Part shown: piece after piece, positions 10,001-18,285 of the stretch
Layout of the letters: every line of letters starts with the position of its first letter
Numbering within the stretch: the stretch's first letter is position 1
Origin: an uncultured Bacilli bacterium
GTDB lineage: Bacteria; Bacillota_I; Bacilli_A; RFN20; CAG-826
Length of the DNA: 64,000 bases
Direction: 5' to 3'
NCBI GenBank assembly: GCA_944372115.1
Contig: CALVYH010000003.1
Coordinates: forward strand, 62,001 to 126,000
Position numbers and translations under genes: made by a program
The notes under the pieces: model-generated
The model's database searches: none
Told to the model about the DNA's origin: nothing
What the model saw: only the letters and a program-made list of their open reading frames with translations

Positions 10001-10519
10001 ATCTCCTCTTGATGCAAATTGAAGAGATTGATCAATTTTTGGAACTTTATAATAACCAAGTTCACTTAATTTTTTAATTAATTTATCAAAATCGTAACTT
10101 TCATTAACTTTTAAAGAAATTATTGAGTTCAAAAATTCTTCTTTTTTTGGATAAAATCTAAAAAATGAAGAAGGGGTAAAAATAAATATTTTATGATTAG
10201 AATTAACCATTTTATATAAAGCATAAATTTTATTAGCTAAAATATCTTTACTCTCAGAAATATATTCAACTCTTATCATTTCATTTTCTAAAAATAAAAT
10301 AATATCGTCTTTATTAACTAAATTTGCAATTGAAGAATATAATTTATTAGCTTTATAAGTGGATGAACAAATTAAAACAATGTTTTTATTATAATTTTCA
10401 AGATATTTTTTATAAATTAAAAAAGTTCCTCCAATTATTTCATCAACACCAAAAAAGGCCTCCTTAGCATTTTTGGAGGGGGTAAAATAATTGAGTAAAT
10501 TTTTTAAATAATTAATCAA
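7034..10519 (-). CDS. mfd: Transcription-repair coupling factor Mfd
   Basis: Mfd removes RNA polymerase stalled at DNA damage and recruits UvrA. The 1161-residue protein has the expected order: a UvrB-like N-terminal module, a Tudor-like RNA-polymerase-interacting domain at about residues 480-555 (YVVHETYGIGQYIG), then an SF2 translocase. Walker A (GDVGFGKTE) lies near residue 637 and the DEEQ box near residue 737. The RecG-like TRG region (GRVGRGDRMAYCYLL) and a C-terminal inhibitory domain complete it. It starts 17 bases after pth and overlaps rqcP. A parS-like site (8837-8850) lies inside the coding sequence. Confidence 0.97.
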   Translation of the reverse strand: MINYLKNLLNYFTPSKNAKEAFFGVDEIIGGTFLIYKKYLENYNKNIVLICSSTYKANKLYSSIANLVNKDDIILFLENEMIRVEYISESKDILANKIYALYKMVNSNHKIFIFTPSSFFRFYPKKEEFLNSIISLKVNESYDFDKLIKKLSELGYYKVPKIDQSLQFASRGDIIDIFTMNYDNPIRIEFFDDTIESIRFFDIATQSSISTIDKIDILPATTLIFNDEEKRNIEKKMNFRKEEDLKRIRSDLKDIFNAQINEDIENLINNNYQPTLYKYYGFLKSSHDSILSYLDEYIEIILEENDILESKKQLYLESHELLMDLFDSGKSLTHLEYFNNNLGLCNEGAIEISYISSFDLTHKNMIDVPLSAPIFEAKKGIEYQKIVDLYLNEFNKILFVVKNKEEFSSLVDYLEFLHRDFNILDKIEDKFSGSINIIISDFNIAIEDKNDSFALVTSKLLFNSRHTNLTYSSKFKEGEILGSYQELEQGDYVVHETYGIGQYIGLSQMELQGKKEDYLEIKFAGNDELFVPLYSFNLIRKYAGQEGRIPKLSSLHSDTWKKTKKRIKDKVNDLADKLLVLYKNRALIKGIRFENDDELQAEFEAEFKHELTDDQKKSLKEIKEDMEKEQPMDRLLCGDVGFGKTEIAFCAAFKAILSNKQVLLLAPTTLLAKQHHEVALDRFRKFDVNIKLLTRNQTPKETKLILEDLENGKINFLIGTHKALSNKIKFKDLGLLIIDEEQRFGVEQKEKIKLNTENIDVLTLSATPIPRTLQSSLVGLKSVSTIQTPPKERLPIQLYVIQKDEKVLKEIIERELARGGQVYFVHNNISDIYELANKIQKMIPEIRVGVVHGKMDKNDVNTVMADFYLNDIDLLLATSIIENGIDVRNANLIIVDDADRFGLSQLYQIKGRVGRGDRMAYCYLLIDKNKKLNDEARKRLKALQDFTELGSGFKIAQRDLLIRGAGEILGREQAGFIDDVGIDLYLKLLNEALKEKKDGQIIKENEVKTTSTVIENAYIPSSFASDNEKIELYQKISEADTFDKLKNLSKHIKDIFGGEIPPSFNNILKQREIDIYLSFKEFNELKNTQNSINLILSNEFSSINAIGTTIFMKLINYIDRLKLTYHNKCIEIIISKKNDYDKLLLEVLKIIHEEALKNEIR
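8837..8850. other. parS-like site 2 (inside mfd)
   Basis: The core CACGTG at 8841-8846 has a perfect left arm (TTTC) and a degenerate right arm (TCAC). It is a half-conserved match to the local consensus TTTCCACGTGGAAA. Confidence 0.35.
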
Positions 10520-10536
10520 TTTCTATAATATCTCCT

Positions 10537-11091
10537 TTATTTATTATATAAACTCATTGCTTTATTAAAACTTTCTTTTATAGCAATTTTTAAAGCCTCT
10601 ACAGCATTATTTTGAGCTTCTTCGATTAATTCTTTTTCTTCTTTTGATGGTTTTGATAATACAAAATCAATATTATTGTAGGTTGGAGCACCTATCCCAA
10701 CACGAATTCTTTTAAATTCTTGAGTTCCAATATTATTGATAATTGATTTTATTCCATTATGTCCGCCACTACTTCCTTCAAATTTAAGTTTTAAATGACC
10801 AACTTTAATATCCATATCATCATAAACAATGATTAAATCATCTACATCGATATCAAAATAATCCATAATTTCTTTTATAGCAATGCCACTATTATTCATA
10901 TAAGTTTGTGGTTTTAATAAAATAATGTCTTCTCCCATATATTTTGTTTTTAAATATAAAGAATGAAAACCAGATTTTGTAATATCTTCGCCTAAAGATT
11001 CAGCAAATTTGTCTACAACATCAAAACCCATGTTGTGACGAGTATGTTCATATTCTTTTCCAAAATTTCCTAATCCGACAATAAGTTTCAT
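10537..11091 (-). CDS. pth: Peptidyl-tRNA hydrolase
   Basis: Pth cleaves peptidyl-tRNA released from stalled ribosomes and so recycles tRNA. The length of 184 residues is normal. The catalytic histidine is in HTRHNMGF (about residue 20), the N10/N68-type substrate contacts are in GLGNFG and YMNNSG, and the catalytic aspartate is in VYDDMD. It is the first gene of the minus-strand cluster leading to lysS, as in Bacillus. The ATG has no recognisable Shine-Dalgarno sequence. A TAATAT hexamer lies about 10 bases upstream, so the mRNA may be leaderless or nearly so, which is inference. The divergent neighbour is the tetR gene. Confidence 0.96.
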   Translation of the reverse strand: MKLIVGLGNFGKEYEHTRHNMGFDVVDKFAESLGEDITKSGFHSLYLKTKYMGEDIILLKPQTYMNNSGIAIKEIMDYFDIDVDDLIIVYDDMDIKVGHLKLKFEGSSGGHNGIKSIINNIGTQEFKRIRVGIGAPTYNNIDFVLSKPSKEEKELIEEAQNNAVEALKIAIKESFNKAMSLYNK

Positions 11092-11268
11092 AACGTTAAT
11101 ATATTACATTTTTTTATTAAAAAATAAAGTTAAAAGAAAAATTATTATTTTTGCAAATAAATTAGTTTTCACGTAAAAACACTATAAATAAAATCTTTTA
11201 TGTAAAACGCCAAAAATTAATATTTTTTTCTTTGAAAAAATAACTACTAATTTTAGAATAAAATTAAA

Positions 11269-11297
11269 TTGACTAAATGGTCAATGCCTATTATTAT
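11269..11297 (+). promoter_or_regulatory. Promoter and probable TetR operator of the exporter operon
   Basis: A -35 box TTGACT (11269-11274) and a -10 box TATTAT (11292-11297) are separated by 17 bases. The imperfect palindrome TTGACTAAATGGTCAA (11269-11284) covers the -35 box and half the spacer. This is where an autoregulating TetR repressor would block RNA polymerase. Binding by the downstream TetR protein is inference. Confidence 0.7.
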
Positions 11298-11320
11298 TTT
11301 AACTTACCTGGAGGAAAACT

Positions 11321-11911
11321 ATGCCAAGAACACCTGAAGCAAATCAATATGTTAAAGACAAAAGAAAAAAAGAAATACTTTTAACCGCTTTAAAACTTTT
11401 CTGCCTTCAAGGGTATGAAAATGTCACAATGGATCGCATTTCCAAAGAAGCAAAAGTATCTCACGGTCTTATTTATCATTACTTCAATAAAAAGACCGAT
11501 ATTCTTTCTGAATTAATAAATGAAAGTCGTCAAAAATTTAATCAAATTTTTGATCTTGATCATATTAAAACTTTAAAAGGTGCTGATTTTTTTCAAAATT
11601 TCACTGAATTTATTATTTCAGCTGTTAGTTTAGGTGGTGAATATTCTTACTACATAGCTCTATATTTGAATTTTAAAATTTCGCCTACTCTTTATGAAGA
11701 TTTTGGATCCACTTCTTATTTTAAAGAGTTAGAAAATAATTTTAAAATTGCTCAAAGCGAAGGCAAATATGAAAAAGGTAGCCCAAAAGAATACTTAATT
11801 TGTTACTTTTTCTTATTAAAATCAATAACTATGTCAGCAATTTATTCAAATAATAAAAACACGATTCCTTCATCTGAAGTAGTATTAAATCTATTTAAAA
11901 GGAGTATCTAA
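11321..11911 (+). CDS. TetR/AcrR-family transcriptional regulator
   Basis: This 196-residue DNA-binding protein probably represses the two exporter genes that follow. The N-terminal helix-turn-helix spans about residues 15-62, with the family signature VTMDRISKEAKVSHGLIYHYF. The C-terminal part is a divergent all-helical ligand domain. A strong GGAGG (11310-11314) precedes the ATG. Its stop is only 2 bases before the first ABC gene, so the three genes form one operon. The palindrome in the promoter suggests autorepression, relieved when a drug-like or lipid-like ligand binds. The ligand cannot be told from sequence. Confidence 0.9.
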   Translation: MPRTPEANQYVKDKRKKEILLTALKLFCLQGYENVTMDRISKEAKVSHGLIYHYFNKKTDILSELINESRQKFNQIFDLDHIKTLKGADFFQNFTEFIISAVSLGGEYSYYIALYLNFKISPTLYEDFGSTSYFKELENNFKIAQSEGKYEKGSPKEYLICYFFLLKSITMSAIYSNNKNTIPSSEVVLNLFKRSI

Positions 11912-11913
11912 TA

Positions 11914-14106
11914 ATGGTTAAACTTTTTAAAATTGTTGGGAAAAGATGGTATTTCTTACTTCTTGCTGTAGTTGCCATTATATGTCAATGTTGGTTTCAA
12001 TTAAATTTACCTGAATTTATGGGTAATATTCAAACTATTATTACATATAAACCAAATCTACCAGAGTTAATTGGCGTTACTTTACCAATTCCAGTTACTT
12101 TAACTAACCCTTTAAGTAACCAAATTATTGAAATTACTCATTATCTTTCTCAAGATGAATTAATATCATTAATTTTAGGACAAGGTGGCTGGATGATATT
12201 ATGCTGTGTAATTATTTTATTTTGCGCATTTTGCCAATTTTATGGAGCTTCAACTGTCGGAGCTTACGTTGGTAAAGAATTAAGAAGAGAAATTTATGCA
12301 AAAGTAAACACCCTTTCTTTAGCAGAATATAATAAATTTGGAACAGCAACTTTAATTACAAGAACAACCAATGATATTGAACAAATTAAAAACTATGTAA
12401 TTATGTTTATTAGAATGATTGTTATGTCTCCTACCTATATGATAATTGCATTAATTAAAACATTATCATTACAAGACCCAGGACCAAAATTATCAATTGT
12501 TCTTGCAATTACAATCCCAATTATTCTTGCAATAATGATAATTATTTTCGTTTTTGCAATGCCTTTATTCAAACAAATGCAATCGCGTATTGATGATGTT
12601 ACAGTTGTTTTAAGAGAAAATTTAACTGGTATAAGAGTAATAAGAGCTTATAATCAACAAGAAACTGAAACAGAAAAATTCGATAAAGTTAATACAAATT
12701 TAAAAAATATTATTGTTAAATCTGGCAGAATCATGTCTGTTGCAAATCCATTTATTCAAATTATTTTTAATTTCGCATTTATCTGTATTTACGCTTTTGG
12801 CTTCTTTTTATTAACTGAAATTCAAGGCACAAATATTAATGATTTTACTTTAGCTATTAGCACACAAGTTTCAATTATTGCCGTTGTTGCTCAATACTCA
12901 ATGCAAATTATGAATTCTTTCTTAATGCTTGCAATGATTATTGCTATGATTCCTCAAGCTGCCGCTTCATATAAGAGGGTTTATGAAGTAATTAATACAA
13001 AAACTTCAATTAATGATAAAGAGGCTAGAGAATACGCTGTTGAACAATATGAACTTCATCTTCAACGTTTAGAATTTAGATTTAAAGAAAAATATAAAGA
13101 AACACATGATGGAAATGTATTTTCTTATTCTTTATTAAAAGATAAATATGAAAAAATGAGTGAAGAAGAAAAAGAGAAAGATCCTCAATATAAAAACTTC
13201 GTTGAATATACAAACATTAGAAAAGATAGAGAAAACATTATCAGTTCATTAAAAGATGAGACTTCTGAAGAATATATTAATATTATTAATAGAGATTTCC
13301 ATAAATTAGAACAACACGGTGTTATTGAATTTAAAAATGTTACTTTCCAATATCCTGATGCAAACACACCAACAGTTATGAATATTTCTTTTAAAACAAA
13401 ACCTGGCTCAACTACTGCAATTATTGGTTCAACAGGAAGTGGAAAATCAACTTTAATTAATTTAATTCCTCGTTTCTATGATGCTACTTCTGGTCAAATT
13501 TTATTTGATGGAATTGATATTAAAAAAATACCTCAAAAAATATTAAGAGATCATGTTGGTTTTGTTCCCCAAAGTGCAGTTCTTTTTACTGGAACAATAA
13601 AAGAAAATATTTGTTATGGAAAAAAAGATGCAACTGATGAGGAAGTAAAAGAAGCATTAAGCGTTGCTCAAGCATCAAACTTTGTTTCAAAACTTCCAGA
13701 TCAATTAGATACATTTGTCTCTCAAGGTGGTAAAAACTTCTCTGGAGGGCAAAAACAAAGATTAGCTATTGCAAGATGTTTAGTTAGAAAGCCAGAAATT
13801 TATGTTTTTGATGATTCTTTTTCAGCTTTAGACTTTAAAACCGATGCTCAACTTAGAGCTGCTTTAAAAAATTATACTAAAAACGCTTCCATTATAGTAG
13901 TTGCTCAAAGAGTTTCATCAATTCTAGATGCAGACAATATTATTGTTTTAAATGAAGGCAAATGTGTTGGTCAAGGTAGTCACACCGAATTATTAAGAAC
14001 TTGTCCAGTTTATCAAGATATAGTTAGATCTCAACTTGATCCTGAAGAAGTTGAAAAAACTATTAAATTAAATAAGCAAGCCGCAATGGAAGGAGGTAAT
14101 AACTAA
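11914..14106 (+). CDS. ABC exporter half-transporter A (degenerate ATP site)
   Basis: The 730-residue protein is one half of a type IV heterodimeric ABC exporter: a six-helix membrane domain (residues about 1-360), then a nucleotide-binding domain (about 468-700). Walker A is GSTGSGKST and the signature SGGQ is intact. The residue after Walker B is Asp instead of the catalytic Glu (VFDDS), and the H-loop His is replaced by Gln (VAQRVSS). These are marks of the non-hydrolysing site in LmrCD/TM287-288-type pairs. A charged, helical stretch of about 100 residues (about 365-467) links the two domains where about 20 is usual. It overlaps the next gene by one base (TAATG). Substrate unknown; drug or lipid export is likely. 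Confidence 0.93.
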   Translation: MVKLFKIVGKRWYFLLLAVVAIICQCWFQLNLPEFMGNIQTIITYKPNLPELIGVTLPIPVTLTNPLSNQIIEITHYLSQDELISLILGQGGWMILCCVIILFCAFCQFYGASTVGAYVGKELRREIYAKVNTLSLAEYNKFGTATLITRTTNDIEQIKNYVIMFIRMIVMSPTYMIIALIKTLSLQDPGPKLSIVLAITIPIILAIMIIIFVFAMPLFKQMQSRIDDVTVVLRENLTGIRVIRAYNQQETETEKFDKVNTNLKNIIVKSGRIMSVANPFIQIIFNFAFICIYAFGFFLLTEIQGTNINDFTLAISTQVSIIAVVAQYSMQIMNSFLMLAMIIAMIPQAAASYKRVYEVINTKTSINDKEAREYAVEQYELHLQRLEFRFKEKYKETHDGNVFSYSLLKDKYEKMSEEEKEKDPQYKNFVEYTNIRKDRENIISSLKDETSEEYINIINRDFHKLEQHGVIEFKNVTFQYPDANTPTVMNISFKTKPGSTTAIIGSTGSGKSTLINLIPRFYDATSGQILFDGIDIKKIPQKILRDHVGFVPQSAVLFTGTIKENICYGKKDATDEEVKEALSVAQASNFVSKLPDQLDTFVSQGGKNFSGGQKQRLAIARCLVRKPEIYVFDDSFSALDFKTDAQLRAALKNYTKNASIIVVAQRVSSILDADNIIVLNEGKCVGQGSHTELLRTCPVYQDIVRSQLDPEEVEKTIKLNKQAAMEGGNN

Positions 14107-15938
14107 TGCCACCAAGAGGAAGAATGGGTCATAATGAAAAACCAAAAGAATTTAAAAAGACCTTTAGAAAAATGCTCAAAGATTTTGCAAATCAATGGCA
14201 TTTAATACTTTTTATTGTTATTCTCGCAATTGGAAGCGCAATTTTGACTGTAGTTACTCCTAGCCTTTTAAGGAAAATATTAGATAATGCTCAAAACATG
14301 TTTACTGTAAATGAAGTTGAACTAACAGTTACAATTAAATGGGATATTTTCTTATCTAATTTTGGACTCTTGCTAGGATTATATGCAATTGCTGCTTTAT
14401 TATCATGGTTAAGTGAATTTACTGCAGTTTCAGTAAGCGCTCGTTATTCCTATGATATGAGAGTAAAAATTCAAAATAAATTAGATAAATTACCACTTTC
14501 ATATTTTGATAGAGTTCCTTATGGAGACACTTTATCAGTTGGAACTAATGATGTTGATAACATTTCAAGAAACTTGCAATCAATTATTACTCAAATTTTC
14601 TCTGGAATTACACTTTTCTTTGGTTCCTTAATCGCAATGTTAATAATTGATTGGAGAATCGCTTTAGTTGCCTTTATTTCTCTTCCTTTATCTTTTGTAT
14701 TTATTATCTTTATATCTGTATTCTCTGGAAAATTATTTACTAAATATAGAAAAGATTTAGGTGAATTAAACGGAAAAATTGAAGAAACTTATGCTGGATA
14801 TAAAATCATAAAATTATTTAATAAAGAAAAAGATGTTGAAGAATCATTTGAAAAAACTAACGTTTCAATGGAAAAAAGTGATCGTTATTCTCAATTTTTA
14901 TCTGGTTTAATTTTTCCAACTACCTTCTTTGTTAATAATCTTTGTTATGTAGGAATCGCTGTTGTTGCTGGAATTGTTTCTACAGCTGGAACAATGATTT
15001 CTTTCTTCCTTTATTTAAATCTTTTCACTAGACCACTCCAACAAATTGGACAAATTGCAAATATTATTCAATCAGTTGTCGCTAGTGGAGAAAGAATTTA
15101 TTCTCTTTTAGAAGAAAATGAAGAAGTAAAAGATAATGAAAACGCTATAACTAGCGAAGAAAATATTAAAGGTATGTTTGATTTTGAACATGTTGATTTC
15201 TCTTATTCAAAAGATAAACCATTAATTGAAGATATGAATTTACATGTTAATGCTGGTGATATGATTGCTATTGTTGGTCCTACTGGTGCTGGAAAAACAA
15301 CTTTAGTTAATTTAATTATGAGATTCTATGAAATTAATTCTGGAACTATTAAACTTGATAATATTTCAACTAAAGAGTATACCAAAAACTGCTTAAGAGG
15401 ATCTATTGGTATGGTTTTACAAGATACATGGTTATTTAAAGGAACAATAAAAGAAAATTTACTTTATGGTAATCAAGATGCAACAAATGAAGAAATTATA
15501 GAAGCTTGTAAAGATGCTCATATTCATCACTTTATTGAAACTTTGCCTGGTGGATATAATTATATGTTAAATGAAGACGGAAATAATATTTCTCAAGGTC
15601 AAAGACAACTTTTAACTATCGCTAGAGCAATTCTTTCTAAACCTAAAATCTTGATTTTAGATGAAGCTACTTCTTCTGTTGATACTCGTACCGAACAATT
15701 GATTCAAGATGCCTTAGATAATATTATGAAAGGAAGAACATCCTTTGTTATTGCGCACCGTTTATCAACAATTAAAAATGCTAAAACTATAATTGTTATG
15801 AAAAAAGGTCATATTGTTGAAACTGGAAACCATCAAGAATTACTTGCTAAAAATGGTTTCTATGCTGAACTTTATAATTCTCAATTCTCCGGAATTAATC
15901 CAATGGCTAAAGAAGAAAATAGTGTATTAGAAAGTTAA
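14106..15938 (+). CDS. ABC exporter half-transporter B (catalytic ATP site)
   Basis: This 610-residue partner of the preceding gene has the usual six-helix domain and a C-terminal ATPase. Walker A is GPTGAGKT. Walker B has the catalytic Glu (LILDEATSS) and the H-loop His is present (IAHRLST). Its signature is altered to ISQGQ instead of LSGGQ. The pair is thus complementary: this protein's Walker motifs plus A's intact signature form the active site, while A's degenerate Walker B plus this altered signature form the inactive site. That is the pattern known for heterodimeric multidrug exporters. An AAGGAGG-like sequence at the end of gene A serves as ribosome binding site. A strong terminator follows. 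Confidence 0.94.
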   Translation: MPPRGRMGHNEKPKEFKKTFRKMLKDFANQWHLILFIVILAIGSAILTVVTPSLLRKILDNAQNMFTVNEVELTVTIKWDIFLSNFGLLLGLYAIAALLSWLSEFTAVSVSARYSYDMRVKIQNKLDKLPLSYFDRVPYGDTLSVGTNDVDNISRNLQSIITQIFSGITLFFGSLIAMLIIDWRIALVAFISLPLSFVFIIFISVFSGKLFTKYRKDLGELNGKIEETYAGYKIIKLFNKEKDVEESFEKTNVSMEKSDRYSQFLSGLIFPTTFFVNNLCYVGIAVVAGIVSTAGTMISFFLYLNLFTRPLQQIGQIANIIQSVVASGERIYSLLEENEEVKDNENAITSEENIKGMFDFEHVDFSYSKDKPLIEDMNLHVNAGDMIAIVGPTGAGKTTLVNLIMRFYEINSGTIKLDNISTKEYTKNCLRGSIGMVLQDTWLFKGTIKENLLYGNQDATNEEIIEACKDAHIHHFIETLPGGYNYMLNEDGNNISQGQRQLLTIARAILSKPKILILDEATSSVDTRTEQLIQDALDNIMKGRTSFVIAHRLSTIKNAKTIIVMKKGHIVETGNHQELLAKNGFYAELYNSQFSGINPMAKEENSVLES

Positions 15939-15956
15939 TTCTATTTATTTAAAATT

Positions 15957-15994
15957 AAAAAGCGCTGAAATAAATAAAATCAGCGCTTTTTTAA
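15957..15994 (+). terminator. Intrinsic terminator of the tetR-ABC operon
   Basis: A 12-bp stem (AAAAAGCGCTGA / TCAGCGCTTTTT) with an 11-base loop ends in a T run. It lies between converging genes, and the A run on the other side allows it to serve the minus-strand lipoprotein gene too. Confidence 0.9.
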
Positions 15995-16002
15995 TATATA
16001 AA

Positions 16003-16560
16003 TTAATAAACTATTCCTTGTTTATTACTTCTTTTAGCGATAAAAGAAACGCTATCCACTTCTCCTCTTTTATCAAAAATTACATTAATATTATTTTTTT
16101 CTAAATTGATGTAATTTATTTTTTCTTCTCTTAATGAAAAATTAAAATCTAACATTGTGTTTTTAAATTCATTAATTGATGAATTAACTGTTAAATTATA
16201 AAAACTAACATTTTCATCGCTTATATATAAACTTATAACATGTTTATCTTTTGATGATAAATCTGGATAATTATCAATCGTATAAATAACTGTTTTTAAA
16301 GGAGTAATAACATATCCATTTTCATCATAATAAAATTCACCATATTTTTTTAAATAATAATTTGGACTACATCCAAAACAAAAAGAATCTATATAAGAAA
16401 AATACTTATTCAAATCTATATTGTCATCAATTTTATCAAGAAACCAAAATTCCTCGTTCCAATCTTTTGGTCTTTTTAAAGGATTTTTTATATTACAACT
16501 CGTTAAAGATATAAAAATTGAAGAAAATAAAAACAGTAATTTAAATAAATATTTTTTCAT
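16003..16560 (-). CDS. Putative lipoprotein of unknown function
   Basis: I do not recognise this 185-residue protein. It has a lipoprotein signal peptide: basic start MKKYLFK, a hydrophobic stretch and the lipobox LTSC, with Cys22 as the probable acylated residue. The mature part is rich in aromatic residues, Asn, Asp and Lys and has no further membrane segment. An AGAGG ribosome binding site precedes the ATG. It lies 49 bases downstream of the FGGY kinase on the same strand, so it may be its operon partner. No domain could be named, and it is not an obvious relative of the small lipoproteins at 58.4 and 62.0 kb. Confidence 0.75.
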   Translation of the reverse strand: MKKYLFKLLFLFSSIFISLTSCNIKNPLKRPKDWNEEFWFLDKIDDNIDLNKYFSYIDSFCFGCSPNYYLKKYGEFYYDENGYVITPLKTVIYTIDNYPDLSSKDKHVISLYISDENVSFYNLTVNSSINEFKNTMLDFNFSLREEKINYINLEKNNINVIFDKRGEVDSVSFIAKRSNKQGIVY

Positions 16561-16609
16561 ATTTTAACCTCTTATTTATTAAGATAATTAAAAATGGAAA
16601 ATGGTGCAT

Positions 16610-18175
16610 TTATTTTATACTTCCTTCGTTATTTTTTTCTAAATAATCAGATAAGGAAGAATATGTTTTTTTAAGTTGAGGATAAATAGTTGAATAAACT
16701 TTTTTATAAAGATAAGAATATTTATCACTATCAATCTTGTTTGGTTTAAAAATTTTATCGTATTTTATCATTGATTTTTTAGCATCATTAACGCCTTCAA
16801 AAACTTTTAATGAAATAAATTGTGACATCGCACAGCCTAAAGATGATGCTTCATAATTACGAGGTTTATAAACAGGGATATTTAAAATATCTGCTGTAAT
16901 CTGACATATGGCATCAGATTTTGAACCTCCGCCACTAATTGTTACATATTTACATTTTTGATGGCTTCTTTTTTGAATTGAAATGAGCCCTTCTTTTAAA
17001 GCATACCCAAGACCTTCGATAATTGCCCTATAAATATGGTATTTTGTATGAACATCGTCATAAAAACCTATCATTGAGCCTTTTCCTAAAGGTTTATCAA
17101 GTTGAGGTCCCCAGTATGGTTGAACAACAAGACCATTGCTTCCTGGAGGTACATCTAAAATTTTTTGATTTAATAATTCTTCAGGGGCAATTTTTTCAAT
17201 CTCAGCTTCATTAACTTCTTCTTTTGCAAATTCTTTAGAAAACCATGTTAACATCCATGCTCCTCTATATATTTGGACTTCACCATTATAATAACCAGGA
17301 TAAGCACTAATATATGAAGGTAAAAAATGAATTGGTTCAAAATATTTTTTACTAGTCATTGCAATTGAACAGCTTGTTCCAAAACTTGCATGAGCACTAA
17401 ATGGTTCAATAGCTCCAGCTCCAAGCGCCTCACAACTTTTATCATTTCCAGTTCCAATATATGCTAATCCTTCAGGAAAACCAGTTTCCACGTGGCAATT
17501 TTCTGTTATTTTTCCTATCTCTTGACCTACAGAAAAAATCTTTGGAAGCATTTTTGGATCAATTCCATAAATAATTCCTTTTAAATTATTTTTTCCATAA
17601 GGTTTTCCAGTTTTAAAACAAATAGGAGCGTGACCAATCATATTAGATGCACTATCACCCAAAACGCCCAACATACGATAATTTAAATATGAATTTAAAG
17701 GTGCATAATATCTTGTTTTTGCCCAATTATCTTTTTCATTTTCTTGGATCCATAAAGCAGGGGTTCTTTTTCGATTTAAAATTACTGTTTCACTCATTCC
17801 AACAATCCAAAAAGCGAGTGAATAAATTAAAGGAATTTTCTTTTCAAGTTTGGCTTTTCTTTGATCTAACCAGATAATTGTAGGTCTTATTGGTTTAAAA
17901 TCTTTGTCTAAAAGAACATAAGTATCTCTAAAACAAGTTGAGGAAATTGAAGAACATTGATTAACTAAATTTTTATTTTTTCTAACTAATCTTTTAGCTG
18001 CTTTACACATCATATCATAGTAATAATCAGCATTTTGTTCGCAATATCCTGGCTTAATTGAAAAGTATGAAGGGTTATATTTTTCTTGTTCAAAAGCGAG
18101 AAATTCACCCTTATCATTTATAACAGAAACCCTTACAGATTGAGTTCCGTAATCAATACATAAAACACAACTCAT
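16610..18175 (-). CDS. FGGY-family carbohydrate kinase
   Basis: This 521-residue protein is a sugar or polyol kinase of the ribulokinase/xylulokinase superfamily, which phosphorylates a pentose, ketose or polyol with ATP. The N-terminal phosphate-binding segment CIDYGTQSVR and the C-terminal adenosine-binding motif ISGGGSKSD are both clear, and FGTSCS is the central phosphate-2 motif. The substrate cannot be decided from sequence. It is divergent from ppdK. The ATG has no Shine-Dalgarno sequence and lies 8 bases from a TATAAT box, so the mRNA is probably leaderless. A parS-like site lies in the coding sequence at 17485-17498. Confidence 0.9.
   Translation of the reverse strand: MSCVLCIDYGTQSVRVSVINDKGEFLAFEQEKYNPSYFSIKPGYCEQNADYYYDMMCKAAKRLVRKNKNLVNQCSSISSTCFRDTYVLLDKDFKPIRPTIIWLDQRKAKLEKKIPLIYSLAFWIVGMSETVILNRKRTPALWIQENEKDNWAKTRYYAPLNSYLNYRMLGVLGDSASNMIGHAPICFKTGKPYGKNNLKGIIYGIDPKMLPKIFSVGQEIGKITENCHVETGFPEGLAYIGTGNDKSCEALGAGAIEPFSAHASFGTSCSIAMTSKKYFEPIHFLPSYISAYPGYYNGEVQIYRGAWMLTWFSKEFAKEEVNEAEIEKIAPEELLNQKILDVPPGSNGLVVQPYWGPQLDKPLGKGSMIGFYDDVHTKYHIYRAIIEGLGYALKEGLISIQKRSHQKCKYVTISGGGSKSDAICQITADILNIPVYKPRNYEASSLGCAMSQFISLKVFEGVNDAKKSMIKYDKIFKPNKIDSDKYSYLYKKVYSTIYPQLKKTYSSLSDYLEKNNEGSIK
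17485..17498. other. parS-like site 3 (inside FGGY kinase)
   Basis: TTTCCACGTGGCAA differs from the symmetric local consensus TTTCCACGTGGAAA at one position. Confidence 0.5.
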
Positions 18176-18183
18176 AATGAATT

Positions 18184-18211
18184 ATTATATTCTTTTTGAT
18201 ATTTATATCAA
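18184..18211 (-). promoter_or_regulatory. Promoter of FGGY kinase with palindromic operator candidate
   Basis: On the minus strand TTGATA (18211-18206), a 16-base spacer and TATAAT (18189-18184) form a near-consensus promoter whose start point would fall one or two bases before the kinase ATG. The inverted repeat TTGATAT-N2-ATATCAA (18196-18211) covers the -35 box, so a regulator could act there. Promoter shape is seen; the operator role is inference. Confidence 0.65.
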
Positions 18212-18225
18212 ATTGGTTTTAAAAA

Positions 18226-18234
18226 TGTTATAAT
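18226..18234 (+). promoter_or_regulatory. Extended -10 promoter of ppdK
   Basis: TGTTATAAT is an extended -10 element. No good -35 box is present at 17 bases; that position overlaps the palindrome shared with the divergent kinase promoter. The leader has a short GGTTTTGAACC hairpin and a strong AGGAGG (18268-18273) before the ppdK start. Confidence 0.55.
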
Positions 18235-18285
18235 CTCGGCGTAAGGTTTTGAACCAAACATTTTTTTAGGAGGAAATATAGAAAA

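Noticed and set aside
11165-11178. TTTTCACGTAAAAA between pth and tetR
   Set aside because: The core is CACGTA, not CACGTG, so the palindrome is broken; it may be a decayed parS.
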